A DNA stretch of 64,000 bases, taken from Pseudogymnoascus destructans (Eukaryota > Ascomycota > Leotiomycetes > Thelebolales > Thelebolaceae). Where the stretch lies: positions 1,674,001 to 1,738,000 of the forward strand of contig NW_020167520.1 of NCBI RefSeq assembly GCF_001641265.1, in the 5' to 3' direction. The notes under the pieces are model-generated. The model did no database searches. It saw only the letters and a program-made list of their open reading frames with translations, and was not told where the DNA came from. This document shows positions 1-10,219 of the stretch, in pieces (the stretch's first letter is position 1; every line of letters begins with the position of its first letter). A program made the position numbers and the translations under genes.

Positions 1-626
1 GTTACAGTATTGTAAAGAATACTATATTGAGTTGAGCATGAAGCTCCTATCTAAGGAAATACTATCTACTTATATAGTGGCGTTGTGCCTCATGGGTAAT
101 CTGGATAGTTGGCGGATAGCTAGATATTCAGGATAGTTCATGGATAGCTCAACTATCCAATATCCACTAGTTTCTGCAACTATCCATTAGCCCCGTCACA
201 TGGCAGCCTACCCCGCTTGCCCCCTGTGACTCACACGTCATGTTACTAGGCCCTGGTCCTGTAACCATGATGTCACGTTACCGTAGCCGTAACAATTTGC
301 TAATATCAAGGTGAGTTAGTGAAGTAAACACAAGACAAAGAAGTAGATCAAAAGATATGTGTACTTACAGTGAGTTTGTAGGAAGAATATTGCAGAAGAA
401 GAGTATAGAAAAGAGGTAGAGGTTGAAAGGTATGTGTTTTATATGAAGGTTCGCGTTGTGGTGTTGCTTTTGGAACAGTAATTCTTTGTAGGTAAATATT
501 CCTTCACGAATATTTCTGTTTGCAACTTTAAAATAACCACGACCTTAGAACCACCTTCCTTGGTTACTCTCCGATCTACACATTCTTCTTCCCTTTTGCG
601 CCTTCACCTCTTCACTAGGACTTCAA
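1..626. other. AT-rich non-coding left flank of the first hAT-type element
   Basis: No gene is seen here. Positions 108-180 carry several copies of GGATAG and its complement CTATCC, arranged both directly and inverted, which resembles the subterminal transposase-binding repeats of hAT elements. No terminal inverted repeat could be matched with the right side, so the left end of the element may lie here or before the window. Confidence 0.35.
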
Positions 627-692
627 GTAAGTTTATTATCTTGATTCTATAGCCAGAACTTCTGGCGATCTTCTGCTAATCACGTGTTTAGT

Positions 693-1848
693 ATGGCGAA
701 ACGCAAGGCACCTGAAGAACTCTCCACTAATGTGAATACTATCAAAGCTCGCAACCGCGTCTCCAACCTTACTGAAGATGAGAAGGCTGTTCACTTAGCA
801 CTCAAGGCTGACCATGCTGATCTGAGCTACTACTTAAAAAAGTATCGCTGCCTCTACTGAAGACAAGACACGTCTACAGAATGAATTGAAGGTTGAGCGT
901 ATTCGTGTTTGGTAAGTTCCTTCTGGTAATCTCTGGTAGCCTCAATCTAACTATAAACAGGACTGAGAAGGGTACCCATGCATCTTGCATTGCGAATCAG
1001 AAAGTCAAGAATATTAGCGCCTCTTCTTCTTCTCCACAAGCACCACCATCTACTCCGCCACAACTTCTGTCTGAGCTTGCTGCATTTGAGGGTATCTCAA
1101 GTATTCCAATCGATGACAATCATAACAGCGAATGGGAGGATACTGAGGTTGAAGACGATTTGGAGTTGGAGCTTATGTTACAGCGCGAGATATTTTAAAT
1201 GACGAGGCTGTTCTACCAGATGAGCTTTCCGATGAAGAGATCACTAGCACCCAGGCTCTCTTAACTCAAGCGCACATTGATGTATGCTACCTCATAATCT
1301 GGTAATCTTCTGGTGATACTAATAGTTGATAGGCCCATGAAGAGTCCAATTTCCGCAAGTGGCAACATTTCTGGGATAGCTGTATCCACTCATATACGAG
1401 AAAGGCTGGAAAGCTGAGAAAGAAGCCTGAGCGTCTCTTTGAGTATATGCCATGGATTGATGTAGAGGAAGGGTACGTCTCTGATCATCCTAGCAATCTT
1501 CTGGCAATACTAATTGTTTATTATAGCACTTTTCACGAGGTTATCCCACCACATAAATATTTCTGTTTGTACGAGCAGGCAGTTTGGAAAGTGGGCCTAA
1601 TTACCAGGACCTGTGCAGTGGTACCCAAAGTCTTACAATCTTGTCGACAATGGATGGTTGCAAATATCCACTCATAGTTCTAGCTTCAAAGAGGCGTTCT
1701 TACTTGTCTACTCTAAGAAGTTTGATAAGGAAAAGTGGGCTAAGGTATCAGCTGCGCAGGATATGTTGTTCCTGGAGCTAGAGTAGAGGAGAACTTGAGT
1801 TTGCTAAAGTTATAGCGCTGGAGTACCTGGTTTTCCAACGCGAATAGG
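693..1848 (+). pseudogene. Degraded companion gene of the hAT element, function unknown
   Basis: A degraded multi-exon gene starts at an ATG at 693, just after a probable leader intron (627-691). The first stretch begins MAKRKAPEEL and runs to about 843, where a frameshift in an A-run disrupts it. Coding sense resumes in another frame through 911, then after intron 912-960 a Ser/Pro-rich and very acidic segment follows. Another frameshift lies near 1190. Introns 1282-1332 and 1473-1526 follow, with more frameshifts near 1590 and 1640, ending near a TAG at about 1846. No family was recognised. The shared intron/leader motif and the same orientation tie it to the transposase gene downstream, so I infer it is a second gene of the same element. 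A flanking host-gene remnant is the alternative. Confidence 0.5.
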
Positions 1849-1922
1849 GGCTATAGAGAAATTTAAGTACTTCATCGTAGCCAGACTTCTGGTAACCTTC
1901 TGATAATCGAGCAATTTGCCAA

Positions 1923-4881
1923 ATGTCATCTCAATACTCAGAGTTGTTTGATTCTGACAATCCTATTGCAGATGTATTCTCAGACTCTTTTCCATCTTCT
2001 CAACGACTATCCTCGTTAAATCAAGTCCCTGCAGGCCTTGAATATATTGGCAAATTAAACCAATTCATCAAATGGGCTAAGGATACACACGATGTATTCA
2101 TTGAGTGGTGGAAGCTATCACGATGGTATGAACAACACTCAGATCATACTACAAAACTCCTTACGAAGATTGCATGGGATTCAACGAACCAGAGTTCTCA
2201 ATACTGGAGAAGTTATCACCAAGGAGCAGACTGGCTTTCTGGAGAACCATGTGTCATTTGTACTTATTGTTCGAAGGCCCTTACGCATCCTGCAATCAAG
2301 TCTGCTGGCCCAAAGTCTATGGCAACACATCTTGCATCGGACATTTGCAAAAAGAAGTCACGGATGGGTAAGGATAGTCTCTATCAAATGCGAATCAATC
2401 AAATGCGACCTCAACAAGTAAGGATTACCAGATTATTACCAGAATCATGTAGGTTAATATCTATAATAGGATCATATTCTCACACAAGAGACATTTTATG
2501 AACAAGTTCTATACACAGTTATCTCGACTCATAGCTCGTTCCGCTCAGTCGAGGATACTGAATGGAAAAGGCTTGCTATCTTACAGAATCCTCACTATCC
2601 ACTACCCTCAGCAACAACTATTCGAAACCTCTTAACAACAAAGCTCACACAAATCGAAGAAGAGATGCTACAAGATGTTGTTCCTGGTTCAAAGATTGCA
2701 TTATCGCTCGACTGTTGGTCAAGTGTTACTCGACTTTCGTTTATGGGTGTTATTGCATCGTTTATCGACCGTCATTGGAAAATGCAAGAGGTCTTGATTG
2801 GCTTTGAACCTATATATACAGAGTATACTGGTGCTGAGTTATGTGGAATACTTGAAAAAGTTATCACACCTAGGCAGCATTTAGAAGGACGAATTATATC
2901 CATTACGACTGATAATGCGTCAAACAACACTTCGATGATGAGAGATGTGGAAATAATGCTTGATAGTATTGCGGACAACGAGCATTTTATTGGAGGAAAG
3001 GTACAACACATACCCTGCCTAGCTCATGTTATTCAACTTGCCCTTAGTGCTCTCCTTGGCCGAATCTGGATTACGCCAACAAATCAAGAGATCTTAATGA
3101 ACTGGGAAGAAGAGAACCAGATGGAGGGCCTTGCAAAGTTACAAAAAGACAAGGGTATCAGATTTACACTTGGAAAGGTATATATTCTCTTGTTAGTTCT
3201 GGTAATCTTCTGGTAGCTTTTTCTAATATCTCATAGCTCCGGAAGCTCACTATCTTTGTTAATTCAAGTCATACTCGAAGGAACAGGTTTATGACTTTGC
3301 AAAAGGCAAACATGAACCGGGGTCAACCATCTCAGAGACTTCTTCAACTTATTCAAGATGTATCAACTCGATGGGATTCGACATGCCATGTGCTTCTGCG
3401 AGCACAGCAACTTAAGTCAACAATCAATCAATATACCCGAGGCGATCATGGTGCTCATATGTTTAGACTTGGCGAGGTAGAATGGAAGCACATTGAATAC
3501 ATCATTGATCTTACAAGACCATTCAACTTCTTTACAACAAACATTGGATCGTCAGCTGGACCTACTGTCTGCTATACACTCGGAGTATATCAAAAACTCT
3601 TATCAACGCTTGAAGGAACTCGGCACTGGCTATGGCATAAGACATATCCATGGGTAGCAAAGATGACTTTAGCAATCGATGCTGCAGAGAAGAAGATTAA
3701 GAAGTATTATAACAAGCTATACACAAATACTGGATCTATCTTCGCATTTGCTAGTATCTTAAATCCTAGTGTGAAGCTCTCACACTTTAACAAAAAGGTT
3801 TGCAAGCTTGACTTTTCAATACGAAATTGGGAGACAGAGTTTGAACAACAGTTTAAGACTCTTTATAAAGAGCAGTACTCTACAGTGCGAGTTGCGAGTC
3901 AATTAGGATTATGAGATGCAGATATGGATCCATTAGCCTTAGTATTGCAGCAAAGTCAGACATTAAATGGGACTCGGGGCCAGAGAGAGGAATATGTGAA
4001 TGAGGCTGATCTCTATCTTGATGCTCGTAAGTTTCTGGTAATCTTCTAGTAATCTTATTCTAACTTGTATAGCACATGTGTACACAAAGATATTGCTATT
4101 TTGGCAACAAAAGGAAGAGCAATTTCCTGGTCTATCAGCAATGGCTCGTGATATACTTTGTATTCCTGCTGCTGAGTCTGGAGTTGAGCGAGTCTTTAGT
4201 GCCGCAAGGGATGTGTGTGCCCACCGACGTGGCCAACTTAATCCTGAGACAATTAAGAGTATTATGCTTGTATATTACTCTCGACAATACAAGAATCATC
4301 AATGTCATGGTGACAAGCTTGCAGGTATGATGGACGTCGTTGATATGACTGAGGAGCAAGTAGAAGAAGAGTATGAGGCACAACGACAACGGATGTGCAA
4401 TTCTATCGAGTTACAATATATCAGCGATGAAGAAGAACTACGATCAAATACACATATCCGAGAGACATATTCAAAGGTACAATATCCTCCGTTTAACCCT
4501 CAGCGGCCACAGCAACAGCAAAACTTATCACAAGCCGCACATGAAGAACGACAAATGCGCTACCAACAAGGTGAAGAAAGAGATAGGGCTGACCATCTTA
4601 ATGAGACCTTATACGACATCCCAGATGATGATATCCTAGATAACGAAGATATAAGAGAAGATGGTAATAATGAGGAGCCTATACTTCCAACTATTCATGA
4701 AGATGAAGAGAAGGATATGCCGTCCTCACCACCAACGCCTATCCAACATGCTCAGAAGACTGGAAGAGATTTACTTAATATCTTTCAAGCTACTCGTCAA
4801 GACCCCATAAATACTTTAGGTATTAGTAGGTCTGGCCGGCCTCATCAAGCAAGGTGGAGAGATGTTCTTAAGCATATATAA
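1923..4881 (+). pseudogene. hAT-family transposase, intron-containing, one in-frame stop
   Basis: Four exons (1923-2417, 2470-3177, 3237-4026, 4073-4881) join in frame to 934 codons, with phases 0, 0 and 1 at the three GT-AG introns. Exon 1 has a BED-like zinc finger (Cys-x2-Cys, then a His/Cys pair; about residues 105-145). Exon 2 has the SLDCWSS and TTDNASNN segments typical of the hAT catalytic core. Exon 3 has DVSTRWDST. Exon 4 has the C-terminal hAT dimerisation block (SGVERVFSAARD) followed by a long acidic tail. The only visible lesion is a TGA at 3912-3914, most simply a CGA-to-TGA change, with the same frame open on both sides. The protein would act in the nucleus to excise and insert the element. 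It is probably inactive unless the stop is suppressed. Confidence 0.85.
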
Positions 4882-5218
4882 TAGATAATAGCGTTCTGAT
4901 AATCTTCTGATAATCGTGGTACTTAGATAGAGGAATATACATGATTCGTTCTCACAGCTTACTAGAGATGGCGAGAGTGATGCTGATAGATGTAATACTT
5001 TAACTTAACCATAAAACAGTATTAATCGTATGAGGGACTGTTCACATGATGCATAAATCTTACACGTGATAGCCGAGTACTCACTGGGTTTTTACAGAGT
5101 AACTGAGTATTGACCTCACTCACCGAGTCGAGTAAAAGGTTCAGCTACTCACCCAGCTGAGTAACCCACTGAGCGAGTGAGCCGAGTATTGAGCGAGTAG
5201 TGCGCAGCCTAAGTAGAA
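4882..5218. other. Right flank of the hAT-type element with GAGT-rich subterminal repeats
   Basis: After the transposase stop there is one more copy of the 11-mer pair (about 4894-4915). Positions 5075-5204 then carry many GAGTA, GAGTGAG and ACTCAC words in both orientations. That pattern fits a subterminal repeat region of a hAT end, possibly ending near 5210. No matching inverted repeat was found on the left, so the boundary is not proven. Confidence 0.4.
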
Positions 5219-5912
5219 GGTATACATGTAGACATTGGAAACTCTCAGGGGCAACCTCCTGATGCTGGCCCCTCAGAATCTCTTGGGGATTCTGATGAGC
5301 AGTCCACCAGCGATATGACGGATTACTATTCCCAGGACGGTGATTGGTGTGAACAGTCACATTTCAGTGATCATGAGCGAGAATTTCTCGAGTCCCAAAA
5401 CGGTAGCTTGCAGCAGTCAGGTTCCGGTGAGGAAACCTTCGTTGACATGAATTTGTACATCAACTTTTCTCCCCAAGAACGCCCAGCACATCTCCATCCC
5501 CAGGTCAATATCCTAGCCAGGATTCGCTAGCGCGCCTTGTTGATATACCGCGAGCCTCAACGCCGCTACCAACCCCTAAGCAATCAACTAATCATTATTC
5601 TTTGGCCTCCGAGCTCCATAAAAAACAGCCTGCCGTTAATATATGGCAAGACAGAGGCATGCCCGACTTAGGGAAGATATGGAAATCATGGTCAAGAGAA
5701 TAGGACAGTTAATCCCAGAGACCTTTTGCAAACACCTGTACAGAATTATCGTACCAGAGCGGCCAACAGACTTTGGTGAGAAGCTGCGAATCAGGGCTAA
5801 ACGGATCTGGCAGTTTTCCGCTGTGTGGTCTGTGCTATGGATTGTGTCATCCCGCCTTCTTGGCCGTTGTGGCTCCTTTACTATAGACAGAGGACCAGAA
5901 GAGCAATTATAA
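5219..5912 (+). pseudogene. Unassigned ORF remnant, Ser/Gln/Asp-rich then a basic-hydrophobic segment
   Basis: Open sequence from about 5233 to a TAG at 5528-5530 reads as a polar, acidic, Ser/Gln-rich stretch. A second open stretch in another frame, 5643-5912, reads as 89 residues beginning MARQRHARLR and containing a Trp-rich hydrophobic patch (VWSVLWIVSSR). The two could be pieces of one broken gene. No domain is recognisable, and neither the start nor the end is convincing. Confidence 0.25.
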
Positions 5913-6613
5913 AGGTACAACATAGAAGCTAGACATAGGCGTAATCCAGAGTACAAATAATATGATAGCACCTTTGAACCACAAATAGTACTGCAAAAAG
6001 AAGCTGTTAAAGTTTGTATTGATTGTATTTTCTACGCAATGGAAGGGAATACCAATGAAGCAACTCCCAAGTTACAGTAGCACCAAAACCGGCTTTTAAA
6101 AGCGCTGCAAATGAGGCAGGCGAGAGGTCACATCCAGACTCAAAGTGGGGATTCTTAGAACATTGGAGGGATGTGGAACAAGATTGGCTTCAAAAGCACT
6201 GAAGTGAAACCTTGCTACTAGAGCGGGAGTGAGAGCTTCGAGCGGGAAGATCGTGGGAAGCAACTTTTTGCTGCCGACTTCCGGGACTGCCTTGGTGCTA
6301 CTACTTACTGCTGAAAAGCACGGAAGCGTAAAAGTTGGGAGATAAGGAGACAGAGGAGTCGCATACGTGAGTTATGTGAATAGGTTTTGTCTCAATAACG
6401 AAGATATTATTTCATCCTTTAGTTTCGCCATAGGCCATACCGTGTACTCCATCATCGTTGTTCCCCCGTGCATCTATTCCTTCCCTTCTCACACGTTGGT
6501 TTATATCAGCGGGGCCTTTAACAGTTTTCATTAAGTGGTGGTCCACGCATAACACACCACTGTGCAGACCAAAAAGATCCTGATTGAATTACAAAGCGAG
6601 ATGCAGAGCTACT
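5913..6613. other. Non-coding stretch, no feature seen
   Basis: Only short broken reading frames are present. Nothing recognisable was found on either strand. Confidence 0.4.
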
Positions 6614-7385
6614 CTAACAACTAGCTGTGTCCGCTGGAATTTCTGCATCTTCCCATTTTCTCATCTCCTCCATCCGAAGCCTGCCACCCATCCAAGCGAC
6701 TGCTGGAATCGCAGTTACTGCACTCAGTAATCCTAGTGTCCATGTCACAGTACCCCATCCCGACCGGTCAATGATCATGCCGGCCCAAAGCGAACCAACG
6801 AGACCTCCTGCAGTGAAAGCCTGTCAGGAAAGACCATATGCCTGCGCATATGCGCCAGAGGAGCTGAAGATACCTGGCTCCTTCATTTCCTTCGCTTCGA
6901 TAACGTAGGCGATCTCGGCCATCGCAGGGGGCAAGATTATATTGACACATAGCCCTATTCCAAAAAGAAGGATGACCAAAAGTACTTTTTGAGACATGCT
7001 GTTATGCGTTACAAACTGCAGACAGACAAGTCATGGGCAAGCGAGCAGGAGAGAGGTTGCTGCTAACCAACGCGGGCCATATCGGTCTGACATCTATCCC
7101 GCCACAGGGCTTACCGCAGCGGGTATCGCAATTGGGAGAAAAATCAGGCCTGCACCGATTGAATCCCATCCGAAAGTATCGCGGACGAAGAGGGGAATAA
7201 TGGTGTCGAACGATGCAGTGAGTGCCACTTGTACTAGACTGACACCAATGGCAACAGCAAAGCGCCGGGAAAGAAGTAGCGTGAAAGAAGCAGGAAGTTT
7301 GCGCTTGCTTGTCGGGCTAGTCTGCCGACCTTCAAAAAGAGCTCTTCTAGGATCTAAACTGTCGTAGAAGAGCTTTTTTAGAATC
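6614..7385 (-). pseudogene. MFS transporter pseudogene (C-terminal half), stop codons of RIP type
   Basis: Read on the minus strand from about 7385, the frame gives a basic linker (DPRRALFEGRQ) and then the second six-helix half of a major facilitator transporter. The recognisable stretches are TIIPLFVRDTFGW, a loop with SDRYGPRW (the MFS signature), FGIGLCVNIILPPAMAEI and GGLVGSLWAGMIID, ending at a TAG at 6614-6616. At least two stops sit where Trp is expected (before MSDRYGP and after LLLACP), as TAG and TGA, and a third interrupts the segment before GGLVGS. TGG to TAG/TGA is what C-to-T mutation of the opposite strand gives. The layout resembles drug/proton antiporters of the 12-helix type with the N-terminal half lost. 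Substrate unknown, certainly inactive. Confidence 0.8.
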
Positions 7386-7644
7386 TAAGCTAAGCAGCCG
7401 CAGGTGACGACGTATGAGCAATGAGCCCACCTCCGGGCTCTGTGGCGGCATATATTTTAACCTGGAGCTTAGACTCACAAGCTTATCTTTGGGCGTCGTC
7501 GCTGGTCCTCTCCGTGGTCGAGTCTCCCGAAGTCTGCTTGGTTCTCGATCAAGTAACAGATATCCGCATGGGAAGCAGGCTATATAAAACGTCGCTCAGC
7601 AGGGTTTATAGAGATACGTATTTTTTTATAAGCAAATAATTATC
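7386..7644. other. Short non-coding spacer
   Basis: The junction near 7330-7400 contains an imperfect duplication (AGAGCTCTTCTAGGATCTAA and a copy with T changes). A TATATAAAA word lies at about 7580. No gene was found. Confidence 0.35.
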
Positions 7645-7763
7645 ACATACGACCATAGACTCAATAGAACTGGGCATCCCGTCCGCTCTGCCATACATAA
7701 ACTTGAGATCGGTGGATTAGTAGTTGGGTGGGTGACCACCAGCGAATACCCACTGTTGTATGT
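7645..7763 (+). rRNA. 5S rRNA gene, divergent variant
   Basis: The sequence begins ACATACGACCATAG and ends CTGTTGTATGT followed by a run of T, the ends and Pol III terminator typical of fungal 5S genes. The internal control region TTAGTAGTTGGGTGGGTGACC is well conserved. The middle differs from the usual fungal sequence: helix II is CTCAA (7660-7664) with TTGAG (7703-7707), which still pairs. GTGG (7712-7715) can pair with CCAC (7750-7753). The length is about 119 nt. Pezizomycotina often carry 5S genes singly and dispersed. Because the helices still pair, this looks like a variant gene rather than random decay. Confidence 0.85.
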
Positions 7764-7970
7764 TTTTTGTCTTTTTATACAACGGATTTTACCTCTCCTG
7801 GGTTTGCCATGTCCACACTTCTTTTGGCAAGGGTCTATCGGTACAATCTTGGAGCGTTTTCAGAAATGCATTCATACATACAGTACTAGACCACTGCTAT
7901 TAACCGAATTCCAATTTGACATGTAAATCGCGTCACGTAACCCACCCCTCCTTGTACAACAACCATAATT

Positions 7971-8738
7971 ATGCCACCAACTCGGAGGGCTTTGGCTCCA
8001 ATTGATGGGAATCGACAGCCTGGTGGCCAATTAAGCCCATACCAACGTGGGCAGATTCTTGGGAGGCAGTCAGAGGGTGCAACACCTACTAAGATTGCAC
8101 ACGACCTAAACCTTGACCGAAGCACCGTACAATATACAATTGCAGTTGACTCAATACGCACTGAAGGCAAGAGCCTACCCCATACACCACGGGGAAAGTC
8201 ATATATAGAAGCAGAGCAATGCCTTATACTCTGCCACGTATGCCTAACCCAAAGGATACATACCAAGAAGTAAAGGATGCTTGTAATGTTGCTTGCTCAA
8301 CATCAACTATAAAGAGGATACTACAAGAAGCAGGCATAGGCAATTGGCGTGCAAAGTGTTGCCCTTTCCTACTGCCAATACATGCAGCTAAACGGCTTGC
8401 ATGGTGTTTAGCACGGAGGAATTGGACAGCAGAGGATTGGGGTCAAGTTGTGTGGAGTGATGAGTGCTCTGTTGAGCGGGGGCAGGGTAACAGGATCGAG
8501 TGGTGTTTCCGCACACCTGCTCAGAAGTGGCAGCGGGAGATGATCCAAACCTACAGTACAAAGAAGAACATGAAGATCATGGTTTGGGGGGCCTTTTGGG
8601 CAGAAGGCCAGAGCAATTTATACCTTATGGACCGTGACTTTGAGTCAAAGAAGTTTGGATATACTGCAAACTCATACCTTGAGGTTCTAGAAGCAGAACT
8701 CCTCCCTGAGGCATGCATTCAAGCAGACGGGTACTAGA
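7971..8738 (+). pseudogene. Tc1/mariner-type transposase, truncated
   Basis: An ATG at 7971 opens an N-terminal helix-turn-helix region (LSPYQRGQILG, a DNA-binding motif with KIAHDLNLDRSTV). The frame shifts near 8215-8260, after which a second helix-turn-helix and the first part of the DDE domain follow. VVWSDECSVERG holds the first catalytic Asp and MVWGAFW is a typical Tc1/mariner strand. The reading ends in a TAG at 8736-8738, just before the segment that should contain the second catalytic Asp (the DNAP-like motif), so the last third of the domain is missing. Inactive. Confidence 0.8.
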
Positions 8739-8986
8739 ATACTCATTTTTTATACTATATACTATGGGGGCTTATTTTGTAGAGCTTTCAATTATAATTT
8801 ACATCTATCGCTCTAAAATTGCATATGTTAACGAGCAAATTAATTATCTACGTTCGGTGGCTTCGCGGGTGGTTTAGTGATTCAGTTAATAGCAGTGGTC
8901 GGTGACTGTACACCGGTTTATGGTACCCCTGATACTTGACACAGCAGTTGAGTGACTCCTGAACATACGGAATTTGGTCTATCAAA

Positions 8987-9203
8987 ATGAGAGTTCTCCT
9001 TCAGGGAGCGGGTCTCTGGCCATACGTTGTGGCTAAGACAGATAGTGTCACCAAGGATGGTACTGCTGAGCAACAGAAGGCAGGGACGATCATTGCGACA
9101 GCTCTTGGTGATGAAGTCATCAGTAGACTGGCATTTGAGGACTTCGAGGACGGGAGAGTCCTTTGGAAGACTCTTGCTAATACAGTCAAATACAGACTTC
9201 AAC
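8987..9203 (+). pseudogene. Ty1/Copia gag fragment
   Basis: About 70 residues starting MRVLLQGAGLWPYV, followed by a polar segment (AEQQKAGTIIATALGDEV) and VLWKTLANTVKYR, fit the N-terminal gag polyprotein of Copia elements (UBN2/DUF4219 type). The zinc knuckle and pol are absent. Upstream, 8739-8986, is non-coding and may include remains of the leader. Confidence 0.6.
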
Positions 9204-9383
9204 TCTGTATAATATCTATGCTTAGTCTCTGTCGCTAGTGATTACCTAATAAATCTCGTGAGACAAACAAGGTCTATTCGCATATGACAACCAAACGCCA
9301 AATCTAAAAAGATCAAACCAAAAGCACCATGCCACTTTTTACTTCTAACTCTATAGGCGGTTCAAGAGCAGCTTTCATTATCT

Positions 9384-10219
9384 TCAAAGTGTGATCTTAT
9401 GAACCAACTCCACGTGACTTTTGAAATACTCCAACTTTTCGAGAACGAGCCCTTGCGACTTGCATATTGGGTGAAAACACTCTATCTTAGCCTCCAGGTC
9501 TCGTCCTTTAAGGTGAATGTTTTCAACATGATTCATCATCGTCGCAGGGCAGCAAAATTCACCTATCCTCTGTTTGTAGCTCTTCGATTCATCCCCGATG
9601 CAGAATGGGCACTGCTTCTTGCTGCAATCAAGGGGGAAAATGGGATCGAGGGGCCCGGGCTCAGGGGACTCTTCTTTGAAGATACTTGGAGGAATGCCGA
9701 CGTGAAGACAGTATCGTGAGGGAACCTCACGGCATTTGCAGAGAGCCAGCATGAGTTCGGTGACCTGAATGTGACACTTGACAGCATTCTGCGGTGTGAT
9801 ATCTGTGATGCAAGGACAGATAAAATGACTCACTGCGTCCTCTGTGGGATCTGATGCTCAACCACTGGCTCGATGTACTCTTCATCGTGCTGTCCATTGT
9901 TATGCCTCTCAATGTCTTCTGTTGGGCGGCGGCAGAAATATTCATCCTGGAATTCCTGAGAGATGATGTTTCGACGCTTAGTCCTAGCACTACCGATCGC
10001 ACCTGTAAGTCGCCGGACTTCTGCCTCGATGCTCATCCCCTGGATTCTGTACGCCCCAGTTTTCAATTGCTCTCACTCCTGCTCAAGTGCAGTGATAACA
10101 GGATCAGGGGGAAGCGCAGCTAGGTATTCATCAGGGACATGAACTGGTGCGCGAGGATCGCACATGAGACTCATATGCGTCAGCATGCGAAGGAGCCATC
10201 TACAGACGGATGTCCGAGG
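9384..10219 (-). pseudogene. DUF3435 / FluG-like protein, C-terminal fragment
   Basis: On the minus strand the sequence reads RWLLRMLTHMSLMCDPRAPV, then DEYLAALPPDPVITALEQE, then a coiled basic region (SIEAEVRRLTGAIGSARTKR), RPTEDIE, EYIEPVVEHQIPQRTQ, and a C-terminal zinc-finger-like part (CPFCIGD ... MMNHVENIHL ... HVELVHKITL) ending at a stop at 9384-9386. This is the usual C-terminal half of fungal DUF3435 proteins with C2H2-like fingers. Two frame breaks or stops interrupt it (near 10070 and 9830). The N-terminal part is lost where a Gypsy LTR starts at 10220. DUF3435 is also the family of Starship tyrosine recombinases, but the recombinase core is absent here, so membership cannot be claimed. 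Confidence 0.7.

Larger units (their letters stand above)
657..4914 (+). repeat. Dispersed tandem 11-mer (TTCTGGTAATC x2) in introns and leaders of one element
   Basis: A roughly 22-bp motif, two head-to-tail copies of TTCTGGTAATC with small changes, occurs at least nine times. It lies at about 657-682, 920-940, 1296-1317, 1492-1510, 1885-1908, 2422-2446 (reverse complement), 3197-3218, 4032-4053 and 4894-4915. Six copies are inside short GT-AG introns (912-960, 1282-1332, 1473-1526, 2418-2469, 3178-3236, 4027-4072). Two lie just before the start codons of the two ORFs and one just after the last stop. Within the coding exons I saw none. Confidence 0.85.

Noticed and set aside
108..5210. Complete hAT element boundaries from repeats at both ends
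   Set aside because: The left GGATAG and right GAGT repeats do not match as inverted repeats and no 8-bp duplication was found, so only the genes are annotated.
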